A DNA stretch of 64,000 bases from Stomorhina lunata (lineage: Eukaryota > Arthropoda > Insecta > Diptera > Rhiniidae), in the NCBI GenBank assembly GCA_933228675.1, contig OW121743.1, positions 96,225,998 to 96,289,997 of the forward strand. The letters run 5' to 3'. A program made the translations under genes and the position numbers. Within the stretch, counting starts at the first letter, position 1. Each line of letters opens with the position of its first letter. A model generated the notes under the pieces. It searched no databases. It was not told the DNA's origin and was given only the letters and a program-made list of their open reading frames with translations. Shown here in pieces: positions 34,304 to 44,174 of this stretch.

Positions 34304-34895
34304 GTGGCGTTTTATACCTGCTGGCGCTCCCCATATGGGAGGGCTTTGGGAAGCAGGTGTTCGAAGTTTTAAACTTCATTTTCGAAAAGAAGTTCAAGCG
34401 GTAAGATACACTTTTGAAGAACTCTCAACTATATTAGCGAGAATTGAAGCGTGTCTTAATTCGAGACCTCTTTGCCCCATGAGCGAAAATCCCAACGAGC
34501 CAGTAGCGCTGACTCCGGGTCATTTTTTAATTGGATCGCCTATATTGGCTCCACCGGAACCAACAATATATGACTCACATCTGAGTGTTGTGAACAGATA
34601 TAGGAAAGTTCAGGCTTTTATCCACCATATCTGTCGCCGATGGAAAGAAGAATATTTATCAGAACTCCATAAGCGATACAAATGGAAATATCCACAACGC
34701 GATATAGCTGTTGATGACTTAGTAGTCATTCGAAATGAACAGCTTTCTCCTACATCTTGGAAACTAGGTAGGGTCGTAAAAACATATCCGGGTAGCGATA
34801 CACACGTGCGGGTCGCGGATATTAAAACTGAAAACGGGATATTCAAGCGACCAATCACAAAATTGATCCCTTTGATCAGTGAATGTGTTATATAG
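34104..34895 (+). CDS. C-terminal integrase and DUF5641 part of gag-pol, shifted frame
   Basis: This frame carries the rest of the integrase and the BEL-specific tail. From about residue 11 it repeats the integrase core (second Asp at residue 30 in SDNGTNF). It goes on to the catalytic Glu at residue 83 (HMGGLWEAG), then DUF5641 (about residues 170-255: WKEEYLSEL, DDLVVIRNEQ, WKLGRVVKTYPG, RPITKLIPL). The ATG at its head lies inside repeat copy one and is unlikely to be a real start. In the parent element this was the end of gag-pol. It would be made here only after a frameshift or from a rearranged copy. It ends 40 bases before the next ATG. Confidence 0.92.
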   Translation: MFYLWTSRPLLAAFNRFIARRGCPKTMFSDNGTNFVGASREIERDFRTFLAESRARACSTYGLQGLSWRFIPAGAPHMGGLWEAGVRSFKLHFRKEVQAVRYTFEELSTILARIEACLNSRPLCPMSENPNEPVALTPGHFLIGSPILAPPEPTIYDSHLSVVNRYRKVQAFIHHICRRWKEEYLSELHKRYKWKYPQRDIAVDDLVVIRNEQLSPTSWKLGRVVKTYPGSDTHVRVADIKTENGIFKRPITKLIPLISECVI

Positions 34896-34904
34896 TTTAA
34901 TCCA

Positions 34905-34935
34905 AGTATATTAATATTTAATATTTCTTAGCGTC
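34905..34935 (+). promoter_or_regulatory. Candidate splice acceptor before the third frame
   Basis: TATTAATATTTAATATTTCTTAG ends in TTCTTAG at 34931, four bases before the third-frame ATG. TTAAT strings upstream could act as a branch site. This is the arrangement used for env mRNAs of insect retroviruses. Splicing is inferred, not shown. Confidence 0.5.
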
Positions 34936-36081
34936 ATGGAGTCCTTACGTTTATTATTCAACAACGATGGTTTGGAGGATTATGATGATATGTTAGTGGA
35001 TGAGTCCGAAATTGCAACAAAATCGGTTTCCGCAACTGAATCGGTGGCTGTTGAAGAAGAAAAAGTAGATGAAGCCTCCTCTATGGTCGTAGAACCCCCT
35101 CCAGCTGTTATAACATCATTTTCCTCTTCCAACGTACATGCTCAAGCAGGAGGCACCGCTGAAACATCGTTGCTCCAGGCGCCATTAGTTCCGGTCGTGG
35201 GAAATACTTCCCCGTCCGGGGTACCGGCTCCTATAGTCGTGAACCCAGAATCAAATGCAACGACATCGTCACAAGCCAAGGAAGCCTCGGGTTCGAAACT
35301 AAAACCGTCCCCGGTCAATTGTCGGGTTTGTAACAAATTACATCCTTTGTACGGGTGTCCTTCATTTAGAAAGTTGTCGTTGGAAAAACGCATACGGCAA
35401 GTCGTGTTGCATCGGTATTGTTCGAGGTGCTTTTCACCACATCATCACGTTAATGTTTGTCCGAGTGAAAAATTGTGTAAGCACTGTAAAGGTAAACACC
35501 ACAGCCTTTTACACACACACAAACGATCCGCTCCGACCAATTTTCCGAATACGAAACCGAAACAGACTACAAATCGTCCGACAACTCAATCTCCGACTCT
35601 TTATTTGCCTATAAGGCATATGGTAACTTTCTCCCCTACTGTGAGAGTTCTTCTTAAGACCACTCACCAAACCATACCGATTCGGGCAGTAATCGACCTT
35701 TGTTGCGCCCGCAGTTATGTTTGCGATGAGCTGGTCAAAACAATAAAGTTACCCACAATGCCATTCGGAACAGACCTGATGTCGCGAATCCAAATTCGGT
35801 CGATACACGACCCTAAAGAAACGTTGGAGTGTACGGTAAAGGTCACAAAAATGAATAAAATAAAAACCCCGTTGGTCTCTGTCTCCGAGTCTATTAAGCA
35901 ATCCTTTTTAGGACTACAGCTCGCGGATCCGAGTTTTAACGTGTCCGCGAATGTTGCACTAGTTCTCGGTCCGGAATTAGCACCGCAAATTTTAAAGGGA
36001 AATCTCATATCGAACCCGGGACTGCCAGTGGCTCAATACACCATGTTTGGTTGGGTCATTTCTGGCCCATCACCGTTTTAA
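34936..36081 (+). CDS. Third frame: second nucleocapsid/retropepsin-like protein
   Basis: 381 codons in the env position. Residues 1-45 are acidic and 46-125 low-complexity Ser/Pro/Ala-rich. Three zinc knuckles follow at Cys129 (CX2CX3HX4C), Cys162 and Cys181 (CKHCKGKHHSLLH, close to CASCGKRHHTMLH in gag). Residues about 230-381 resemble the DUF1758 retropepsin-like domain: AVIDLCCARSYV (Asp254) sits where gag-pol has ALIDPASESSFI, and the end MFGWVISGP matches IFGWILSGP. No signal peptide, membrane span or furin site is visible, so it is not an envelope protein. The usual Asp-Ser/Thr-Gly is absent, so protease activity is doubtful. Base use differs: 35161-35220 has 35 G/C of 60, against 23 of 60 at 30001-30060 in gag. 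I infer a duplicated or acquired gag-protease segment; its role (RNA binding, assembly or interference) is unknown. Confidence 0.85.
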   Translation: MESLRLLFNNDGLEDYDDMLVDESEIATKSVSATESVAVEEEKVDEASSMVVEPPPAVITSFSSSNVHAQAGGTAETSLLQAPLVPVVGNTSPSGVPAPIVVNPESNATTSSQAKEASGSKLKPSPVNCRVCNKLHPLYGCPSFRKLSLEKRIRQVVLHRYCSRCFSPHHHVNVCPSEKLCKHCKGKHHSLLHTHKRSAPTNFPNTKPKQTTNRPTTQSPTLYLPIRHMVTFSPTVRVLLKTTHQTIPIRAVIDLCCARSYVCDELVKTIKLPTMPFGTDLMSRIQIRSIHDPKETLECTVKVTKMNKIKTPLVSVSESIKQSFLGLQLADPSFNVSANVALVLGPELAPQILKGNLISNPGLPVAQYTMFGWVISGPSPF

Positions 36082-36180
36082 ATAAATTATTTATTTAATT
36101 TTTATTTGATTTTTATTTATTATTTTTTATATTAATTATTTTTAAATTAAAGTTTTCTTCTATAGAAAACTTAGACCACA

Positions 36181-36387
36181 ATATTGGTCCGGTCGTATGA
36201 CCATTCGTCGATTTAGATAAAAATTGACCGCTATATTGGTCCGGTCGTATGACCAGTCATCTTTAAATTGACCGCTATATTGGTCCGGTCGTATGACCAG
36301 TCATCTTTAAATTGACCGCTATATTGGTCGGGTCGTATGACCACTAAACCTTACCTTGACCGTCATATTGGTCTGGTCGTATGACCA
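36181..36387 (+). repeat. Five 44-bp direct repeats in the BEL 3' region
   Basis: The core ATATTGGTCCGGTCGTATGA followed by CCA recurs from 36181, 36233, 36277, 36321 and 36365 (spacings 52, 44, 44 and 44). Each core holds TGGTC...GACCA as an inverted repeat. Copies four and five have one substitution each in the CCGG part. They lie between the third frame and the 3' LTR. The function is unknown; a protein-binding array or RNA element is plausible. Confidence 0.9.
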
Positions 36388-36434
36388 CTTTGTTTTTTTT
36401 TGAAAAAATTAATAAAATAAAATGAAATGTATAA

Positions 36435-36478
36435 AAAAAAAAAATAATAATAATAATAATAATAATTAATTAATATAG
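36435..36478 (+). repeat. (A)n/(AAT)n simple repeat
   Basis: A run of adenines followed by AAT triplets, then TTAATTAAT. It lies inside the 3' non-coding part of the BEL element. Confidence 0.8.
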
Positions 36479-36537
36479 ATTTACCTTTTATTTTGTATAT
36501 TTAAATATTGAATTGTTGTAACAAACCTTGTTGTTGC

Positions 36538-36551
36538 AAGGTGGGCGGCAA
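36538..36551 (+). promoter_or_regulatory. Polypurine-tract-like sequence
   Basis: AAGGTGGGCGGCAA sits directly before the 3' LTR, where plus-strand primer tracts lie. It is purine-rich but interrupted by T and C, so the assignment rests mainly on position. Confidence 0.5.
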
Positions 36552-36840
36552 TGTTTAAGTTAAGATTTCTTTAAGTGTATGTACAACTCCTGGTCTACTT
36601 CGTTAAAGTTTATTAGCTCCCTAATTTACACCTTTGGGTGGGAAATTTCTAAACTCTAACGAGTAACAGGATCAATTAGTTAATTAGTGTTGTGCTGCCA
36701 TTTTTTCTTTTTATATTATAAATTCTTGGAATTTTGTACGTGACAGACACAAATTATCAAAGGTAAAACTTTATTAAATAAAAATTATATATTTTTATTA
36801 AAACTTAAAATTTATTGTTTTATTTATTTTCACACGAACA
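36552..36840 (+). repeat. 3' LTR of the BEL/Pao element
   Basis: 289 bp, TGTTTAAGTTAAG to TTCACACGAACA, with no difference from 28262-28550 on reading. It is followed by GATT (36841-36844), the target duplication. Confidence 0.95.
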
Positions 36841-37460
36841 GATTTTTTTCATTTCTATAAAACCTTTCAGCTTAATTTGATAAAAAATTTTGGGGTTAAA
36901 ATTTATAGAAAATTTTTCGTCTTAAAAATATTTTTAGAAAATTTTTCGATTTTAAAATTTTTTATAGAAAACTTTTCATCTAAAAAATTTTTTATAGAGA
37001 ATTTTTCGGCTTAAAAACAATATACAAAATATTTTTAGTTCAAAAATTGTTTGGTTTTAAAATTTTTGTGTGGGAAATTTTTGGTTTAAAAATGTTTTGG
37101 AGAAAATTATTTGGGTTAAAATTTTTCGGCTTAAAAATTCTATACAAAATATTTTTAGTTCAAAAATTGTTTGGTTTTAAATTTTTTTTTCTTGGAAATT
37201 TTTGGTTTAAAAATTTTTTGTAGAAAATTATTTGGGTTAAAAATTTTATATTAAAATTTTCGTCTTAAAAAAATTTTATAGAAAATTTTTCGATTTTAAA
37301 ATTTTAATTTGAAAACTTTTGGTGTTAAAATTTTTTTCATAAAAATTTTGCGTCTAAAAATTTTTTTTCAGAAAATTTTTCGGTTAAAAAATTTTTTATA
37401 AAAAATTTTCTTTTTTAAATTGTTTATAGAAAATTTTTCTTTTTAAAATGCTCGTTTAAA
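36841..37460 (+). repeat. Minisatellite array, part right of the retrotransposon
   Basis: Continuation of 26691-28261 with the same TTATAGAAAA and TTTTTCGGTTTAAAA halves, decaying from about 37430. Confidence 0.88.
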
Positions 37461-39590
37461 AATATCCATCATTCCGTCGTCAATAATAAAAATCTATGCC
37501 GAAATTTTACGTTTTTCGAAAATTTTTCTATTTTGAGTAAGGTTATGTTGTTTTTTTAATCAATCCAAAGTAAAACTATTATATCTAGTTAAGAGGTAAA
37601 AATTTAATGAAGCGAGAAAAGCAATATTTCGAATATTTTATGAGATATGGAATTAGGTGTCAGTACATGTTTATTTTTTGAAGATTGTACTTAAATCCAC
37701 CTGCAGTCCAAAACTTCAGAGATGAATTAGAAAAACCTTAGGTATAATATATGTAATAAGCTTTCAGATTTTTGGGTCAATTGGTTGAAGATGTTTATAC
37801 TAGCAGTAGATCGGTATATATATATGACTAAAATGCTATAGGATATCATATAGTCGGGCTTTACTATTAATAATACTTACCCTCTTTGTTTTTTTTTAAA
37901 CATTTGCATTGTTTGTTAGATTATATTTTATTGGCTTTATTGTGCAATGCCACATTATGCGTTTCCTTTTCCTCTCCATCTCTCTTTCACAGACGTCTGC
38001 CGCTTGTGTTAGTTCAAACAATATGAGAGTGTGTGCATTATAATTTCTTCATTTGTATTCACTAAAAAAATGAAAAACAGCTTTAGTTTTACCGACTGCA
38101 AGGAAATTCTATTTTATTTTCAAATGCGTATGTTTGAAGTTTTAAATGGGATTTATGGTTTAGATTTAAATTTCTAATAAAAATGTTTTGAAATGAAAAT
38201 TTCTTAGCCATTTTTTTAAGGTTTTAATGCAATTTTATTTCATATGAATTTCTTTATGTTTTCTCAACTTTTTAAATTTAAGATAAATTGAAGTTAAATT
38301 CTGTGTTTTGTTAGTTTTCTGTCATTATGGTGATTATTTGAAATCGTCTGTCTAAAGGAATAAAAAGTATGGGTTTTCTTTGATATCAGTAGTTTCCGTT
38401 TCCTTAGATTTATTCAATCTTGCAGAGCAAATCATTCAGCCATAACTATTTTATTATTACTAAAAGTATTAGTTCTAATAAATGCTAAGAAAACAGTGGA
38501 ACTAAAAATATATTGAAAATTTCTATTAAAAATTTGTTAATATTTTTTACAACGAAAATTTTATTTTCAGAAAGTTATTTCAAAAAAAGTAAATATCCAA
38601 ATGTTTTGTTAAAAACTTAAAAAAAATTTCTGTAATTAAAATTATTTAAAAAAAAATGATAGTTTACAAATTTCTTTTCAAAACTTAACAATAATTTAAC
38701 TTTGTCTAAAATATTTGAGTTAACAGTTTCACCATTTTTTCACCATTTTGCACCATTTTTTCACCATTTTGCGATATTAGTCCTACTGTACTTCGCTTCT
38801 TACAGTAAAAGAACAAACAACAATAACTACAAATAAAAGAGAGTGTGGCCAACAACTGGTATTAAATGTTTCTATCAAAACAATTCAGATTTTATTGTAG
38901 CTCAAACAAATAATTTCTGCAAAGATTTTTTTCTTGTTAAATGGTCAACAATATTCTCATCATCCCTTTTATAAAAATTGCTATACTAACAACCAAACTA
39001 TGAGAAAATAATTGTATGTGTGTATAAAAACAAAATATGTAAGTGTATCTAATATTCTATGTTTATAGTGTTAGTAGTTTGAAAACTAGTACACAATCTA
39101 TTCAGTCAGTCAGTCATTAAGTTGGTCCTTCTGACTATTCACCAAACAACCAAGTAAATTATACTCTGGACATTTACTGTTGCTGCTACCATTTATCTAA
39201 GTTTTTTTAGTTTTCCTAGATATCCTTTCTCGGCATCCTTTGATGTTACTACTACAATCTCAGTTGTCAAATGTTTCATACACAATTATTGTGGTTCACT
39301 AAACCAACAAAAGAAACGTTTGTTATTATAACAAATATAAAAATGTTTGAAAAGTTTGGGTTGTGATAGTATTTTGCACAATTTACAGAATCAAGTCTAA
39401 TCTGCACATTGTGGTATATGAATCGTTGAAATATATTTTAGAGGTCCTTGATCCTGGTAAAATTGAAAACGATATCTTAAAATCAGAAACTAGAAGTTTT
39501 GTATTAGTATAAATAATTGTTAAAGTGCTAAATAGTATAATCATAATGAATAGTATTTATAAGTAGTCAGTAAATAAGGCACTATGGGAC
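37461..39590. other. Non-coding AT-rich stretch
   Basis: No gene was recognised. TTCACCATTTTTTCACCATTTTGC-type short tandem repeats sit at about 38729-38773. ATATAGTCGGGCTTTACTAT near 37850 resembles a decayed Helentron hairpin region. Confidence 0.5.
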
Positions 39591-39611
39591 AGAACTTGAA
39601 GATTTCCATAC

Positions 39612-39730
39612 CATTTACCACCTTACGTAGAATGGATATATGGGGTTTGCGCTGATGTTTGTAACCCGTACAAATATCAGTTCAACATATTTTAGTATAC
39701 CAATCCACTCAGACCAACGTACAGGACGCA
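39612..39730 (+). mobile_element. Decayed Helentron 5' end
   Basis: TTACCACCTTACGTAGAATG, then a stretch aligning with the first 120 bases of the copy at 43563 (foldback 5' end, TTTGTAACCCGTA, TTTTAGTATACCAAT). Heavily substituted; body and 3' end are not recognisable. Confidence 0.4.
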
Positions 39731-39894
39731 ACAAAAAAGCTTATTTTGGGGATATATATTTTTTGGCCCAAATCGGGTCTTTATTTTAGGAACCTCCAAT
39801 AGAACTATCATCATAAAAATTCATTTAAATATTTAGAAAGTTCTAAAAAGCTTATTTAATAATTAATAATAATTAATTTTTGTCCTATTCAATG

Positions 39895-40050
39895 TCAATT
39901 TTTGTCCTATTCAATGCCGAAAAAAGTCTTCGGCTCCTAGTAGTTCGTGAAAATCAATGTCATTAATTAAGCTCGTGAAAATTAGTATTAGAATCTTTCA
40001 GTTGAGATTTGGATATCAATAAAGTCGGTTTGTATATTTTTCGAAAGTCG
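39895..40050 (-). repeat. Array border module R, inverted
   Basis: Holds AAAAGTCTTCGGCTCCTAG and, as complements of the 6481-6600 copy, GCTCGTGAAAATTAGTATTA and CAGTTGAGAT. It adjoins the array whose units are also in inverted orientation. Confidence 0.65.
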
Positions 40051-40054
40051 ATAA

Positions 40055-41260
40055 ATATATTTTTTAATAGAAAAATTTTGATAAAAAAATTTTTATAGAA
40101 AAATTTTGATAAAAAATTTTTTATAAAAAAATTTTGATAAAAAATTTTCTATAGAAAAATTTTGATAAAAAATTTTCTATAAAAAAAAAATTTTGATAAA
40201 AAATTTTCTATAGAATAATTTTGATAAAAAATTTTCTATAGAATAATTTTGATAAAAAATGTTCTATAGAAAAATTTTGATAAAAAATTTTCTTTAGAAA
40301 AATTTTGATAAAAAATTTTCTTTAGAAAAATTTTGATAAAAAATTTTCTATAGAAAAATTTTGATAAAAAATTTTCTATAGAAAAATTTTGATAAAAAAT
40401 TTTCTATAGAAAAATTTTGATAAAAAATTTTCTATAGAAAAATTTTGATAAAAAATTTTCTATAGAAAAATTTTGATAAAAAATTTTCTATAGAAAAATT
40501 TTGATAAAAAATTGTCTATAGAAAAATTTTGATAAAAAATTTTCTATAGAAAAATTTTGATAAAAAATTTTCTATAGAAAAATTTTGATAAAAAATTTTC
40601 TATAGAAAAATTTTGATAAAAAATTTTCTATAGAAAAATTTTGATAAAAAATTTTCTATAGAAAAATTTTGATAAAAAATTTTCTATAGAAAAATTTTGA
40701 TAAAAAATGTTCCATAGAAAAATTTTGATAAAAAATTTTCTATAGAAAAATTTTGATAAAAAATTTTCTATAGAAAAATTTTGATAAAAAATTTTCTATA
40801 GAAAAATTTTGATAGAAAATTTTCTATAGAAAAATTTTGATAAAAAATTTTCTATAGAAAAATTTTGATAAAAAATTTTCTATAGAAAAATTTTGATAAA
40901 AAAATTTTCTATAGAAAAATGTTGATAGAAAATTTTCTATAGAAAAATTTTGATAAAAAATTTTCTATAGAAAAATTTTGATAAAAAATTTTCTATAGAA
41001 AAATTTTGATAAAAAATTTTCTATAGAAAAATTTTGATAAAAAATTTTCTATAGAAAAATTTTGATAAAAAATTTTCTATAGAAAAATTTTGATAAAAAA
41101 TTTTCTATAAATTTTCTGTAGAAAAGTTTTTGAAAAATTTCAAAAAATTTTGATCAAAAAATCTTCTATAGAAAAATTTTATACAAAAAAACTTGGTAAA
41201 AAATTCTGATAAAAAAAATTTATACAGAAAAATTTTGATAAAAATATATCCTCAAAAAAG
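40055..41260 (-). repeat. Highly homogeneous 28-bp minisatellite array
   Basis: About forty head-to-tail copies of a 28-bp unit, TCTATAGAAAAATTTT joined to GATAAAAAATTT. Between about 40330 and 41100 most neighbouring copies are identical or differ by one base, far less than in any other array here. The unit is the complement of the one at 839-2600 and 51366-52930. Confidence 0.95.
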
Positions 41261-41264
41261 AAAT

Positions 41265-41400
41265 TGAATTCGCATTATTTTACATTTATTTATTAATGTA
41301 ATAGACAATTTAATAATAAAAGCCAAAAAATATTTGCGGAGAAACCAATTCCTAGGTTAGGCCATCTCATCAGTAGGAGTATTCTTTAGTTTTCATCTTC
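41265..41400 (+). repeat. Array central module M
   Basis: ATTTACATTTATTTATTAATG-type palindrome, TTTGCGGAGAAACCAATTCC and GGTTAGGCCATCTCATCAG match 5990-6320 in forward orientation, although the neighbouring arrays are inverted relative to that locus. Confidence 0.7.
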
Positions 41401-42511
41401 CTTCACCTCCCACATTTTCTATAAAACAATTTTTGATAAAAAAAAATTTCTATGGACAAATTTTTGATAAAAAATTTTCTATAGAAAAATTTTTTATAAA
41501 GAATTTTTCCGTACAAAATTTGTGATCTAAAATTTTCTATAGACAAATTTTTATAAAAAAAATTTCCGGTAGAAAAATTTTTGGTAAAAAACTTTTTATA
41601 GAAAAATTTTTGAATTAAATAATTAACGACAGACAAATTTTTGATAAAAAAATGTTCTATAGACAAATTATGAATAAAAGAATTTTGTGTCTAAAAATGT
41701 TTGATAAAACAGTTCTGTATAGGAAAATTTTCTCTGGAAAAATTTTTGATAAAAAAAATTTCCATAGAAACATTTTTTTATAGAAAAATTTTGATAAAAA
41801 CACTTTTCAAAAGAAAATTTTTGATAAAAAAAATTTTTTCTATAGAAATTTTTTGATAAAAAGATTTTTCTATAAATATAATATTGATAAAATTTTCTTT
41901 TTTTTTAGAAAAAATGTTGATAAAAAAATTTTTCTACAGAATTATTTTTAATAATAAAATCTTCTATAGACAAATTGTTAAAAAAAAAATCTAAAAAAAA
42001 TTTTTTATCTAATTTTTTATAATTTTCTATAGAAAAATTTTTGATAAAAAATTTTCTATAAAAAATTTTTCTATGGAAATTTTTCTATAGAAAATTTTTT
42101 CCATAGAAAATTTTTTTATCAACAATTTTTCTAAAAAAAAAAGAAAATTTTATCAATATTATATTTATAGAAAAATCTTTTTATCAAAAAATTTCTTTTG
42201 ATAAAAAAAATATTCTATGCAAAAATTTTTGATAAAAAACTTTCTATAGAAAATTTTTTACAATAAAATTTTTCTATAGAAAAATTTTCGATAAATACAT
42301 TTTTCACTAGAAAAATTTTTGAAAAAAAAGTGATCAGAAAATTTTTGATAAAAAAATTTTTGACCAGAAAATTTTTAATAAAAAAATTTTCTATAGACAA
42401 ATTTTAGATCAAAAAATTTTCTATAGAAAAATTTTATATACAAAATTAAGTAAAAAATTTTGATAAAAATATTTTCTATAAAAAAACTTTTATAAACAAA
42501 TTGTCGTTATG
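41401..42511 (-). repeat. Degenerate A/T minisatellite array
   Basis: TTTCTATAGAAAAA and TTTTTGATAAAAAA halves, with a short stretch in the opposite orientation at about 42050-42130. Substitution and indel load is much higher than in 40055-41260. The array continues at 42634-42765 after a MITE. Lysine- and phenylalanine-rich frames here are repeat translations. Confidence 0.85.
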
Positions 42512-42633
42512 GGGTTTATATAAATCAAGCGGCTGTCGATTGAGTGAAATTTACATGTGTTTTGTTATTGTAACAATAACAAAATACATGTAAGTTTCAC
42601 TCAATCGTCAGCCTCTTGAGTAATATAAACCCC
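42512..42633. mobile_element. Hairpin MITE, copy 2
   Basis: Inverted arms GGGTTTATATAAATCAAGCG and the complement of GTAATATAAACCC, with TCGATTGAGTGAAATTTACA and its near-complement inside. The loop is near TTGTAACAATAACAA. It matches 12434-12550 in structure and most of its sequence. It interrupts the minisatellite array, so it inserted after that array formed. Confidence 0.85.
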
Positions 42634-42765
42634 AAATATATAAAAATTTTTGATAAAAAATTTTGTTTAGAGAAATTTTTGATAAAAAAATTTTCTATAG
42701 TCAAATTTTTGTTAAAAAAAATTTTCTATAGATAAATTTTTGATAAAAAAATTTTCTATAACAGC
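42634..42765 (-). repeat. Minisatellite array remainder after the MITE
   Basis: About four more copies of the TTTTTGATAAAAAA and TTTTCTATAGA halves, ending at CTATAACAGCAAGAG. Confidence 0.8.
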
Positions 42766-43562
42766 AAGAGTCTATCACTGTTTATTATTATTAATTTTAC
42801 TGAGTGATATTTTTGCACTTACCCATTGTGCATTAGTAATTTTATTGCTATTTTCTTGAAGAAATATTTTCAAATTTTGTAACGCTATTTATTTGTCTTA
42901 GCTTTTAGCATTTATAATTTAATTTTCTTTAAAGGATCTCTTTTTTCTGTTCCTCATTTCCCAGATGCAATTTTTACTTTCCAGAAATAAATACAAGTAA
43001 TTTATTGTGTATTTATTTACAGAAGTTTGACCAATTCCTTCGAAAAGATACATAACTTTGCTAATCTGCAATATGACCTAAGTGTTTTGAACAACTTTTG
43101 AGAGCATAATACACAATATTATTTTTATTGTGAAGTCTTAACATTTATTAACTTCAGGAGCCAAATCGCCGCTTTTGATATCTTTCGAAATGTAAAATAT
43201 TTCAGAAACATTTGTGTAGCATACTTTTAGGAATGTCTAAATAACATACAATTTATAAGATTCACCACATTACAATTTATTTGCAAAAAGTTAAATGATA
43301 GTGAATGAATTTTATTTAAACTAAATATTTTGACAAACAAACGGATGACAAATTGTTTTAAACTTTTTGCAAAATAAATTATTTCGAAAGTCCCTAAGGT
43401 ATGTTACACAATATTTGCTTTAAAATATAAATTATCGATTGATATCGAATGAGGCGATTATATTATTATACATACATATATTAAAGGCTTTTAAGTTAAA
43501 CTGAACATAATAAAAATTTAGCATTTACTCCGTTTGGTTTCAAAGATATAACGTTACTATTT
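42766..43562. other. Non-coding AT-rich stretch
   Basis: No gene or repeat was recognised. Confidence 0.5.
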
Positions 43563-44174
43563 TTAAACCCTTCACTACCATATGTGGAAAGGGTATTATA
43601 AGTTTGTGACAATGTATGTACCGCATAGAAATATTTGTTTAAGACCCACCTTTTAGTATTCCAATAGACTTAGAATCACTATCTGAGTCGATTTAGCGAT
43701 GCCAGTCCGTCCGTTCGTCTTTCTGGACGGCTGGCTGGCTGGACCCCAATGTAAACCATGTAATCAAAGAAGAGGTCGCATTTCTACAGGGAATTTAATG
43801 AAATTTGGCTCAAGTGATTTTGTTGAAATTTGTCAAAATCGGTCTATTATTTATGGTACCTTTCAAAGGCCCCAATTCCCGGAATTGAGACAAAAATCAC
43901 TAAAACGCTCGTAAGTCTGAAGATAACGACAACTTTAAGTTTATTTTTTGCATACATAATTTGTGTAAAAACTGTAAGCCATTTGCTAAATTCCGACATA
44001 ATTGTTCCACATTTGACCCTTTAAGTGACATAACGAAAAAAGCTTTAATATATTAGTCTTGAGAAAATGTTTGTATGATGAAAAAATTTAGCAAATATTT
44101 GTCTTCTTATAAACGAAAACTGATATGTGACCTCAATGGTGAAGGGCTTGACCGACTATAGCACTTACTTGTTT
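43563..44174 (+). mobile_element. INE-1/DINE-1-like Helentron, complete 5' end
   Basis: Starts AAACCCTTCACTACCATATG and folds on GGAAAGGGTAT. Then come GAGTCGATTTAGCGATGCC, a short (GTCC)n/(CTGG)n core at 43706-43745, a GGAATTGAGAC block, and the 3' end GGTGAAGGGCTTGACCGAC followed by TACTTGTTT. Relative to 22555-22614 the 3' end lacks the bases between AAGGG and CTTGACC, which removes one arm of the terminal hairpin. There is also an internal deletion relative to the copy at 7581. Non-coding. Confidence 0.75.

Larger units (their letters stand above)
28262..36840 (+). mobile_element. BEL/Pao LTR retrotransposon
   Basis: Full-length element of 8,579 bp: 289-bp LTRs with TG...CA ends, tRNA-Tyr primer site, fused gag-pol, a third frame, a short repeat array, a purine-rich tract and the 3' LTR. 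The LTRs show no difference on reading. The flanks carry the same four bases, GATT, at 28258-28261 and 36841-36844, as expected of a target duplication. Domain order is gag with DUF1759, zinc knuckles, retropepsin-like DUF1758, reverse transcriptase, Pao peptidase A17 region, RNase H, integrase and DUF5641, which is diagnostic of BEL/Pao. A 170-bp duplication in the integrase makes this copy defective, although its LTRs indicate a recent insertion. Confidence 0.97.

Noticed and set aside
34936..36081. Third BEL frame as an envelope gene
   Set aside because: Its position suggests env, but there is no signal peptide, transmembrane segment or cleavage site; the visible domains are zinc knuckles and a retropepsin-like fold.
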